Positions 35,873 to 44,600 of a stretch of 64,000 nt of DNA are shown here, in pieces. How positions within the stretch are numbered: position 1 is the stretch's first letter; every line of letters begins with the position of its first letter. Source of the stretch: Biformimicrobium ophioploci (lineage in GTDB: Bacteria; Pseudomonadota; Gammaproteobacteria; Pseudomonadales; Cellvibrionaceae); contig NZ_BSYJ01000005.1 in assembly GCF_030270605.1 (NCBI RefSeq), positions 242,100 to 306,099 of the forward strand. Direction: 5' to 3'. The notes beneath the pieces are model-generated. The model ran no database searches and was not told the origin of the DNA. It saw only the letters and a program-made list of their open reading frames with translations. Position numbers and translations under genes: made by a program.

Positions 35873-36150
35873 TGGCGCTGCATATCGTCAACCAGTCCCC
35901 GTTCCGCAACACTGCACTCGCGGAATGCGCCGCCGTATTCGCCGAGAGCGACACCCTTCTGCTGACGGAGGACGGTGTCTATGCCCTGCTGGCAATGGAT
36001 AAGCTGGCGCCCTTCAGCAGCATCTATGTACTGGAATCCGATGCCGTCGCCAGGGGCATCGACGTGCAATCTCCAGCGAAAACCACCGACTACGATGGCT
36101 GGGTCAACCTCTGCACCAACCATATGCCGATCGTCAGCTGGTTCGGGTAA
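35872..36150 (+). CDS. tusB: Sulfur-relay protein TusB
   Basis: A 92-residue DsrH-like subunit: MALHIVNQSPF at the start, LLLTEDGVYALL in the middle and a tail ending in MPIVSWFG. It completes the tusDCB set. Confidence 0.9.
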   Translation: MALHIVNQSPFRNTALAECAAVFAESDTLLLTEDGVYALLAMDKLAPFSSIYVLESDAVARGIDVQSPAKTTDYDGWVNLCTNHMPIVSWFG

Positions 36151-36193
36151 AATTGTGTCCTGACGACTCAAGTTGCAGTGTGGGGAGCGTACT

Positions 36194-36529
36194 TTGGCAG
36201 ACCTGGTGGTAAACGGCGAAGAAATCGAACTGGATGAAGAGGGGTACCTGGTGCATCTCTCAGACTGGTCGCCCGACGCTGCCCGACTGCTGGCAGACCG
36301 CGAAGAGATCGCCCTGAGCGACGCCCACTGGGAGATCATCGAGCTGCTGCGCGACTTCTACCAGACTTACGACCTTTCTCCCGCCATGCGTCCGCTGGTC
36401 AAGTGGATCGGCAAACACCTGGGCCCGGACAAGGGCCGCAGTATCTACCTGATGCAGCTGTTCCCGCCCAGCCCGGCCAAGATTGCCAGCAAAATTGCCG
36501 GCCTGCCCAAACCAACTAACTGTTTATAA
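36194..36529 (+). CDS. tusE: Sulfur-relay protein TusE (DsrC family)
   Basis: A 111-residue DsrC-like protein passing persulfide sulfur from TusBCD to MnmA. Conserved blocks are DEEGYLVHLSDWSPD, LSDAHWEIIELLRDFYQTY and the C-terminal GLPKPTNCL with the essential penultimate Cys. The best start is a TTG at 36194 (GGGGAG seven bases upstream), giving the family length. It is 43 bases after tusB. Confidence 0.92.
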   Translation: MADLVVNGEEIELDEEGYLVHLSDWSPDAARLLADREEIALSDAHWEIIELLRDFYQTYDLSPAMRPLVKWIGKHLGPDKGRSIYLMQLFPPSPAKIASKIAGLPKPTNCL

Positions 36530-36614
36530 ACAGGGCTCAAGGCTGACGGTTACCGTTCTCCGGCTCGAGTGGCTATAATCCGCCCCGCTGTAAATTACCG
36601 GACCAGGGCTCCCG

Positions 36615-37712
36615 ATGGGCATACACCACGTAGAAACACATACCTATGAAGACCAGCTAAGCGACAAGGTTGCCGAGCTGAAAACCGCGTATGCACCCTT
36701 TACAGACCTGCAGCCGGAAGTGTTCCGCTCACCACCGAGCCATTATCGCTTGCGCGCGGAGTTCAAGGTATGGCATGAGGGCGACAAGGCCCACTACGCC
36801 ATGTATCGCCAGGGCGAATACAAGCAGGCGGTATTTGTCGATTCATTCACTGTTGGCTCGCAGCTCATCAACCACCTGATGCCCAAAGTACTGGACGCGG
36901 TCAACGCCAGTGAAATTCTTAAGCGCAAGCTGTTCTGCGCAGAATTCCTTACTACCCTGAGTGGCGACGCGCTGGTGACGCTGATCTACCACAAGAAACT
37001 TGCAGAGGAATGGAATGAGGCCGCAGTGGCCCTGCAGGAGTCACTTGGATTCCCGGTGATCGGGCGCTCGCGCAAACAGAAGGTGGTGCTGGAGCGCGAC
37101 TACGTCAATGAAACGCTGGAGATCTCCGGCAAAAAATACCATTACAAGCAGGTAGAAAGCAGCTTCACCCAGCCGAATGGGGCAATCTGCGAACAGATGA
37201 TTGGCTGGGCAAAAAGCGCCTGCGGCCACGATGTAGCGGAGAACGGCGATTTGCTGGAGCTTTATTGCGGCAACGGCAACTTCACGATTCCACTGGCAGA
37301 ACATTTCAACAAGGCACTCGCCACGGAAATCTCGAAGGTGTCCGTCGCTTCCGCGCAGGAGAACATTGCCCGTAACAAGGTGGAAAACCTGCAGATCGTG
37401 CGCATGTCCAGTGAGGAATTCACCCAGGCGATGGATGGCGTGCGCGAGTTCCGGCGCCTGCGTGGCATCGACCTCGGCGACTACGACTTCCGCACTATCC
37501 TTGTGGACCCGCCGCGCGCCGGTCTGGACCCGGATACCTGCAGTATGATCGCACGCTTTCCGAGAATCCTGTACATCTCTTGCAACCCGGAGACCCAGCT
37601 GGAAAACCTGCAGGCGCTTTCCAAAACCCATCGCATAGAGCGCTTCGCGATCTTCGACCAGTTCCCCTACACGCACCACAGTGAATGCGGGCTGTTGCTG
37701 GTACGCAAGTAA
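36615..37712 (+). CDS. trmA: tRNA (uracil-5-)-methyltransferase
   Basis: A 365-residue SAM-dependent enzyme making ribothymidine 54. The SAM motif is LLELYCGNGNFTIPLAE (213-229), DPPRAGLDP lies near 298-306, and the catalytic Cys323 is in LYISCNPETQ. The ending HHSECGLLLVRK is typical. It ends seven bases before the convergent rlmKL stop. Confidence 0.95.
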   Translation: MGIHHVETHTYEDQLSDKVAELKTAYAPFTDLQPEVFRSPPSHYRLRAEFKVWHEGDKAHYAMYRQGEYKQAVFVDSFTVGSQLINHLMPKVLDAVNASEILKRKLFCAEFLTTLSGDALVTLIYHKKLAEEWNEAAVALQESLGFPVIGRSRKQKVVLERDYVNETLEISGKKYHYKQVESSFTQPNGAICEQMIGWAKSACGHDVAENGDLLELYCGNGNFTIPLAEHFNKALATEISKVSVASAQENIARNKVENLQIVRMSSEEFTQAMDGVREFRRLRGIDLGDYDFRTILVDPPRAGLDPDTCSMIARFPRILYISCNPETQLENLQALSKTHRIERFAIFDQFPYTHHSECGLLLVRK

Positions 37713-37718
37713 AACGTC

Positions 37719-39914
37719 CTAGCGGTGCCGCACCAGCCAGCAGTTATGGATCTTCTGGTTGCGCTGGAAATCCCGGTCGATGGATTCGCGGGTAATATCC
37801 TGCACATCGAAATTGTCCGTGATTTCCGCATCCATCTTGAAACTGCGCAGGTTGTTGGAAAACACCAGGGTGCCGCCCTTCGATAGCAGTTTCATCGCCT
37901 GCCCGATCAAACGCGGATGGTCGCGCTGGATATCGAGCACATCGCGCATGCGGGCAGAGTTCGAGAAAGTCGGCGGATCCATAAAGATCAGGTCATAGTC
38001 CCCTGCGCGGTTCCCCGCCGCAGCTTCCAGCCACTGCAGGCAGTCTGCAGCCACAAACTGGTGCTTCCACGCATCGCCAATGGCATTGTGGTCAAAGTTC
38101 CGCTGTGCCCACGCCAGGTACGTCTTGGACATATCCACACTGGTCGTAGTGGCCGCACCACCCAGTGCTGCCTGCACACTGGCCGCGCCGGTGTAGCAGA
38201 ACAAATTGAGGAATCGCTTGCCGGCGGAATGTTCGCGCAACCACTTGCGGATCGGCCGATGGTCCAGGAACAGGCCGGTATCCAGGTAAGTCCACAGGTC
38301 CACTTCCAGGCGGGCAGGCCCCTCCTGCACATTGAACGGCTGCGCGCCTCGGCGCGGCCGCGCCTGCTGCTTCTGGTATTGGGCGCCCTTGTCCTTGTGC
38401 GAGTGGCGGCGGCGCTCCTTCACACTGATACGCGCCGGCTCCAGCTCCAATACATGCCGTGTTGCCGCAATGGCCTCGCGTAGCCGTTCTTTTGCCTTTT
38501 GCTCACTGATGGATGATGGTGCGCGGTACTCCTGCAGGTGCACGTACTGGCCGGCCTTGCCGCCGTCATACAAATCGATAGCCACCGCGTATTCCGGCAG
38601 GTCTGCATCGTACAGACGATAACAGTGCACATCATTCTGCTTACGCCACTTGGCCAGGTTCTTCAGGTTTTTACGCAGCCGGTTGGCCAGCATCTCAGCG
38701 CCTTCGGTTAGGCGCACCGGCTTGGCTTCACGCGCCCCGCTCTCCTCACCTTCTGCACGGGCGTGAACGGAAAACAACATCAGCTCCGACGGAATCGTTC
38801 CATTGAACAGCTTGTACTTCTTGTGTGACTTGAGGCCGGTATCAAAGCAGAGATCCGGATTACCCGTGAAGATGCCCACCTGCCAGCCGCCGAAATGCTT
38901 TTTCAGCTGGTTGCCCAGTTCGGCATAGGTTTCGCGCAGGTCTTCCTGCTCGCCCAGACGCTCACCATAGGGGGGGTTGGTCAACACCAGTCCCGGCTTG
39001 ATTTCCCGGTGCGTCGGCGGCTTGAATTCCCCCACTGCGCGCCAGCTGACACGCACATGACGCTCCAGGCCCGCAAGCTCGATATTGTGCTCGGCGGCAC
39101 GCAGGACCTTCGCGTCCGAGTCATAGCCACGGATTTCCGGCAGCTCTCCTGCGAGCCCTTCCCGCCTCAGAGAAAGCGCCTCCTCGCGCAGATCCAGCCA
39201 GACGTCATTCTGATGGTTGAGCCAGCGCTCAAAGCCGAAGGATTCGCGGAAGATACCCGGTGCGACATTCGCCGCCATCAACGCACCCTCCAGCAGGATA
39301 GTGCCGGATCCGCACATGGGATCGAGTAACGCGCCCCCTTCCGCCGCAATTTTGTCCCAGCCGCTGCGCATCAGCAGTGCCGCCGCGAGGTTTTCTTTCA
39401 GCGGGGCGGCGCCCTGCCACTGGCGGTAGCCACGACGGTGCAGGCTGTCACCACTGATATCGATGGTGATCGCCAGCTGGTTCCGGTGCAGGCGCGCAGC
39501 AATACTCAGGTCCGGATGCTCGCGATTGATGTCCGGCCGTGCGCCAGTTTTTGAGCGCAACCGGTCCACCACCGCATCCTTGAGTTTCATGGCGCCAAAC
39601 TGGCTGTTGCGAATCTGGTCGTTGGTGCCGGAGAACTGCACCCACAGGCGCCCGCTCGGGGAGATCTGGTCCTCCCAGGCAACGTCGGCAGCGACGCGGT
39701 ACAGATCATCGGCATCGTTGATCTTTGCGTTTGCAACCTGCAACAGTACGCGGTTCGCAAGGCGACTCCAGAGACAAACCCGGTACGCCATCTCCAGCGG
39801 CGCGACAAATTCGACGCTGGCTACACGCTCTTTCGCCCCCGTAACACCCAGTTGTTGCAGCTCGTTGAAAAGCAGATTTTCCAGGCCCTTGGGGCACGTA
39901 GCAATCCAGTTCAT
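37719..39914 (-). CDS. rlmL: Bifunctional 23S rRNA methyltransferase RlmKL
   Basis: A 731-residue fusion of RlmL (m2G2445) and RlmK (m7G2069). An N-terminal THUMP domain is followed by the RlmL methyltransferase with DPMCGSGTILLEG and LTNPPYGERLG, then the RlmK domain with FLNLFCYTGAASV and IFMDPPTFSNSARM. The ATG at 39914 (MNWIATCPKGLENLL) fits homologues; the upstream GTG would add six residues. Confidence 0.94.
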   Translation of the reverse strand: MNWIATCPKGLENLLFNELQQLGVTGAKERVASVEFVAPLEMAYRVCLWSRLANRVLLQVANAKINDADDLYRVAADVAWEDQISPSGRLWVQFSGTNDQIRNSQFGAMKLKDAVVDRLRSKTGARPDINREHPDLSIAARLHRNQLAITIDISGDSLHRRGYRQWQGAAPLKENLAAALLMRSGWDKIAAEGGALLDPMCGSGTILLEGALMAANVAPGIFRESFGFERWLNHQNDVWLDLREEALSLRREGLAGELPEIRGYDSDAKVLRAAEHNIELAGLERHVRVSWRAVGEFKPPTHREIKPGLVLTNPPYGERLGEQEDLRETYAELGNQLKKHFGGWQVGIFTGNPDLCFDTGLKSHKKYKLFNGTIPSELMLFSVHARAEGEESGAREAKPVRLTEGAEMLANRLRKNLKNLAKWRKQNDVHCYRLYDADLPEYAVAIDLYDGGKAGQYVHLQEYRAPSSISEQKAKERLREAIAATRHVLELEPARISVKERRRHSHKDKGAQYQKQQARPRRGAQPFNVQEGPARLEVDLWTYLDTGLFLDHRPIRKWLREHSAGKRFLNLFCYTGAASVQAALGGAATTTSVDMSKTYLAWAQRNFDHNAIGDAWKHQFVAADCLQWLEAAAGNRAGDYDLIFMDPPTFSNSARMRDVLDIQRDHPRLIGQAMKLLSKGGTLVFSNNLRSFKMDAEITDNFDVQDITRESIDRDFQRNQKIHNCWLVRHR

Positions 39915-40204
39915 ATCAGTACCGCCAGTCACAGCGTCTTCGCAGTGCGACCAGCATAAATTCCTTAAAGTGATAAAAACGGTGAAAAATGATTCCGAAG
40001 ATTATGATGAAATCAAATAACGACTGTTTTTTTGAGAAGTAATAATTCGTTCACATGCCGGATCAAGTTTGTTCTACTGTCTCGCAGCATCCGCACTTCC
40101 CGAGACCAGGTGCCACCCTATAATGAGCACAGAAATGAAACAGCTCGGGAGAACGGCCCGTCAAATCACATCCTCAATCATAGATATTGGAGGTGCTGCG
40201 CACA

Positions 40205-40408
40205 ATGAAAGCTCACAAGCGTAATCCGTCTGACCGCGCCTATAAGAAAGGCTATATAGCCGGTTCTGGGGGCAGGTCCCGCTCCGGTTGCCCCCATGCC
40301 AACGGTGAAAAACACCAGGAATGGATTAACGGATGGAGGGATGGACGCGAAGACCACTGGAACGGATTCGGGCGCTCAGCGCAGGCGCAGAGACTCAGTA
40401 ACCTTTGA
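40205..40408 (+). CDS. rmf: Ribosome modulation factor
   Basis: A 67-residue basic protein that dimerises 70S ribosomes to inactive 100S in stationary phase. It has RAYKKGYIAGSGGRSRSGCP and the conserved W-x-x-G-W-R-D (EWINGWRDGRED). It is longer than the 55-residue E. coli protein by a C-terminal extension. The ATG at 40205 has GGAGGT ten bases upstream. The 290 bases upstream, to the divergent rlmKL, hold an A+T-rich regulatory region with no further gene seen. Confidence 0.93.
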   Translation: MKAHKRNPSDRAYKKGYIAGSGGRSRSGCPHANGEKHQEWINGWRDGREDHWNGFGRSAQAQRLSNL

Positions 40409-40429
40409 CGTAATTTTCCTACAAGAAAT

Positions 40430-40465
40430 AATCAAAAAGAGCCCTTACCTGGGCTCTTTTTGATT
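40430..40465. terminator. Bidirectional terminator between rmf and pyrD
   Basis: A 15-bp near-perfect stem: AATCAAAAAGAGCCC, loop TTACCT, GGGCTCTTTTTGATT. A and T runs lie on both flanks, so it can end both convergent transcripts. Confidence 0.9.
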
Positions 40466-40504
40466 GTGCAGTCTGTTGGCCGGGATCGGGGACAGGCTGC
40501 ATTT

Positions 40505-40538
40505 AAGCGGCCTTCAAGCAGCCTTCAAGCAGCCATTC
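40505..40538. repeat. Three tandem 11-base units
   Basis: AAGCGGCCTTC, AAGCAGCCTTC and AAGCAGCCATTC in a row, just beyond the pyrD stop. Two units differ by one base; the third has an extra base. Confidence 0.75.
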
Positions 40539-40546
40539 AGCACGGT

Positions 40547-41575
40547 TTAAGCACCCCTGCGCACAGAGGCGATCGCATCCGCCGCCTCGCGGATCAATTC
40601 CGGCCCCTCGTAGATAAACCCGCTGTAAAACTGGATCGCGGTGGCACCGGCGCGGATTTTCTCGGCGGCAGACTTGCCGTCGTGAATGCCGCCAACACCA
40701 ATGATCGGCAGCGCGCCTTTTAACTCTGACGCCAGTTGTGCAACCACTTCCGTAGAGCGCTCCTGCAATGGTTCGCCAGACAGGCCTCCCTCTTCGTTAC
40801 CGTGCGGCTGGTTGGCCACCGCAGTCTTGTCGATGGTGGTATTGGTGGCAATCACGCCATCGATGTTGTGCTGTACAAAGGATTCGGCGATCTGCTTGAT
40901 CCCCTCCCTGTCCACATCCGGCGCGATCTTGACCGCCAGTGGCACGTAACGATCGTATTGCTGGGACAGTTTGTCCTGCTGCTCCTTAATCGCAACCAGC
41001 AGGTCGTCGAGGCTCTTGCCGAACTGCAGGTCCCGGAGGCCCTTGGTGTTCGGTGAGGACACATTGGCGGTAATGTAATCGGCGTAGGGGTATACCGCCT
41101 TCATGCAGTAGCAGTAGTCATCCGCTGCGTTCTCCACCGGGGTGTCGAAATTTTTGCCAACATTGACGCCCAGTACACCGCCATAGCGCCGGTGCTTGAG
41201 GCGGTCGACCATGTAATGGACGCCCTTGTTGTTGAACCCCATGCGGTTAATGATGCCGCCGGATTCCACCAGGCGAAACAGACGCGGTTTCGGATTACCC
41301 GGCTGCGGACGCGGCGTTACCGTGCCGACCTCAACAAAACCGAAGCCCATGGCGCCGAAGCCGTTATAGGCCTCGCCATTCTTATCCAGGCCGGCTGCCA
41401 ACCCAACCGGGTTTGGCAGGGTCAACCCCATCAGTTCGACAGGATCGTCGGGCACCTTCTGCGCGAACAGCCGCATCAAGCCTGACCGCTCCGCCGCACC
41501 GATCGCGTCGATGGCGATGTTATGGGCGGTTTCCGCGTCGAGTTGGAAGAATGCCTTGCGCGCGTACTTATACAT
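40547..41575 (-). CDS. pyrD: Dihydroorotate dehydrogenase (quinone)
   Basis: A 342-residue class 2 enzyme oxidising dihydroorotate to orotate with a quinone. An N-terminal membrane-associated helix (YKYARKAFFQLDAETAHNIAI), PVGLAAGLDKNGEAYNGF, the catalytic serine region TANVSSPNTKGLRDLQ and the FMN-phosphate segment GVGGIHDGKSAAEKIRAGA are present. It lies 83 bases after gdhB in the same direction. Confidence 0.96.
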   Translation of the reverse strand: MYKYARKAFFQLDAETAHNIAIDAIGAAERSGLMRLFAQKVPDDPVELMGLTLPNPVGLAAGLDKNGEAYNGFGAMGFGFVEVGTVTPRPQPGNPKPRLFRLVESGGIINRMGFNNKGVHYMVDRLKHRRYGGVLGVNVGKNFDTPVENAADDYCYCMKAVYPYADYITANVSSPNTKGLRDLQFGKSLDDLLVAIKEQQDKLSQQYDRYVPLAVKIAPDVDREGIKQIAESFVQHNIDGVIATNTTIDKTAVANQPHGNEEGGLSGEPLQERSTEVVAQLASELKGALPIIGVGGIHDGKSAAEKIRAGATAIQFYSGFIYEGPELIREAADAIASVRRGA

Positions 41576-41658
41576 ACCTACTCCATTGGGTGTCCGGGCG
41601 AAGCATAAACAAAGCCGCTGCCTGAGTCGACCTGCGCGGCCTGCCTATATAGAGAACC

Positions 41659-44600
41659 TCACTCCTCTACAGGCACCTGCAGGCTCTCCATATCACTGGT
41701 CGCATTCACCAGGTACTGCAGCTCCCTCAGCGCCACGGTAAACATGGCAAAGTCGCCGCCAGTGACGGACTTGAGCTCTGCCAGGATCGCCGACCAGCGG
41801 TTGATGAGCAGCTGTTGCTGGTCCGCCCAGGCCTGGATCGCGGCTTCGAGCTCCATGTCCGCATCGCCAGCCAGTCGCATCAGGTTGCAGGACAGCGTAC
41901 GCATCTGGTTGTCCAGGTCGTCCATGCAGGTTTCCTTGGCCTGCGAGTGCCAGAAGTTCTCCGTGGTGATGTCGGTGATCTGGCTGCCAAACCAGTGTAG
42001 CTGCAACAGGTCTGCGGTGAGGAAATGCGCGCGCGCCACGTCCTCCACTTCCCAGCCGCTATCACGCGAGGACTCCGCGATACTCAGCGCGGAATACAGG
42101 TACGGTGGCGCTGCGGCAAGCATTGCCATCTCACTGGGTACCTGCGCCGCTACCAGGGCCTGGTAGCGGTCTTCCCAATCGCGCTGGGGCTCACCAATAA
42201 GCACATCCGGCAACGCATTGATCACCCGACGCAGTGCCGACTGGAAGAATTCCACTTCCACCGCCGGGTCGATATCGCCGCGGCGATTGCGGATAAACCA
42301 GCGTGTGGCCCGGCGCACGCGGCTGATCATGGTATTGAGCAGCTCGGTCTGCAGCTCGGACGGCACCTGGTGATCCAGGGCGTGCACGCCCTCGCGGAAG
42401 CGTGCCACCCCGTACACATCACGCGCGGTCATGTAGGCACTGGCGATGGTGTTGATATCCGCCCCCGTGGCCTCGTTAATGCGGTGATAGAAGGTGATGC
42501 CCATATTGTTCACCATATCGTTGGCGACCTGGGTACTCACAATTTCGCGTTGCAGGCGGTGCGAATACAGCTGCTCGCTGTAACGCTGGCGCATGACTTT
42601 CGGGAAGGCCGTTTCCACCGCCGAAACAAAGCTCGGCTGGCTGATCACCTGCGACCTCGCCAGTTCATCCTTGAGCTTCACCTTCACGTATGCAATCAGA
42701 ACCGCCAGCTCCGGCCGCGTCAGGGACTGCCCCCTGGCCACACGCTCCATGATCTGCTCGTTATCCGGCAGGAATTCCAGCGAGCGATCAAGGCGCCCCT
42801 CATTTTCCAGTGCGATCATCAGGCGGCGGTATTCATCAATGCGGTTGCCGAGCATGAACTCCGCAACGCTCAGTGCCTGGGTCTGCAGGTAGTTGTTCTT
42901 CAACACCAGCTCGGCGACGTCTTCGGTCATCTCCTCCAGCAGGATATTGCGCTGCTTGTTGGTGAGGTCACCATCGCTCACCAGCTGGTTCAGCAGAATC
43001 TTGATATTTACCTCATGGTCCGAACAGTCGACCCCGGCAGAGTTATCGATAAAGTCTGTATTACAGCGCCCGCCAACGAGGGAGAACTCGATACGGCCAC
43101 GCTGGGTCATGCCCAGGTTGCCGCCCTCGCCAAAGACCTTGCAGCGCAGGTCCGCGCCGTTGACGCGCAATACATCATTGGCCTTGTCGCCGACGGACGC
43201 ATTGGACTCTCCCCGGGCCTTCACATAGGTGCCGATACCACCATTCCAGATCAGGTCCACCTCGGATTTGAGCATCGCGGAGATCAGTTCGTTGGGCGTC
43301 AGCTGGTTCTCTTCAATACCAAACGCATTCTTCATTTCCGGGCTGATACGGATGGACTTGGCGCGGCGCTCAAAAATGCCGCCGCCTGCAGAGATCAGCG
43401 ACTGGTCGTAATCCGCCCAGCTCGAGCGAGGTAGTGCGAACAGGCGCTGGCGCTCGGCGAAGCTCGAAGCGGCATCCGGCGTCGGGTCGACGAAGATATG
43501 CATATGGTTAAAGGCACCGACCAGGCAGATATGCTCCGACAGCAGCATACCGTTACCGAACACATCGCCCGCCATATCGCCGATACCGATCACGCTGAAA
43601 TGCTCGGACTGGATATCGGTACCCAGCTCGCGGAAATGCCGTTGCACGGAGACCCAGGCACCACGCGCGGTAATGCCCATTTTCTTGTGGTCGTAACCGT
43701 TTGAGCCACCGGACGCAAAGGCGTCACCGAGCCAGAAGCCGTATTCACCGGCAATTTCATTGGCGATATCGGAGAAGGTTGCGGTGCCCTTGTCTGCTGC
43801 GACCACCAGGTAGGGGTCATCGCCATCGCGGCGGATCACCCGGTCCGGGGCCACCAGTTCGCCTGAGACCAGGTTGTCGGTGACATCGAGCAGGCCGCGG
43901 ATAAACGTCTTGTAGCAGGCAATGCCCTCGGCCATGAAGGCCTCGCGACTGTCGTCCTGTGGCGGCCTGCGCATCACGAAGCCGCCCTTGGCGCCGCTTG
44001 GCACGATGACGGCATTCTTGACGTTCTGCGCCTTCACCAGACCCAGTACCTCGGTACGGTAGTCTTCCAGCCGGTCCGACCAGCGCAGCCCGCCACGGGC
44101 GACCTTGCCCCCGCGCAGGTGCACACCTTCGACCCTTGGTGAGTAGACAAAGATTTCGTATTCCGGCGCCGGCTTGGGCAGGCCCGGGATTTTCTTCGGC
44201 GCAAACTTGACCGAGATGTAGTCCTTCGGCTCGCCGTCAGCATCCAGCTGGAAACAGTTGGTACGCAGCGTAGCCAGAATCAGATTGAGGTAACGCCGGA
44301 TGACCTGGTCTTCGTTGAGGTTGTCGACGGTCTCGAGGCCGTCGTAGATTTTCTTGGTCAGGCGCTCGATACGTACGCTGTCGGACTCGGTGCCACTGGC
44401 AATGCGCGGGTCAAATAGCCCGCGGAACAGTGCCACCAGGTTGCGGGTGATCTCCACGTGGTTGGCCAGGGTCATGGCAATAAACGACTGGCTGGAGCTG
44501 AACTTGGTCTGCTTCAGGTAACGGGCATACACACGCAGCATGGCGACTTCGCGCCAGTTGAGGCGCGCCGCCAGTACCAGGCGGTTGAAGCCATCGCTCT

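Noticed and set aside
42025..43434. A 469-codon plus-strand frame opposite gdhB
   Set aside because: Antisense shadow; gdhB is continuous and has all its motifs.
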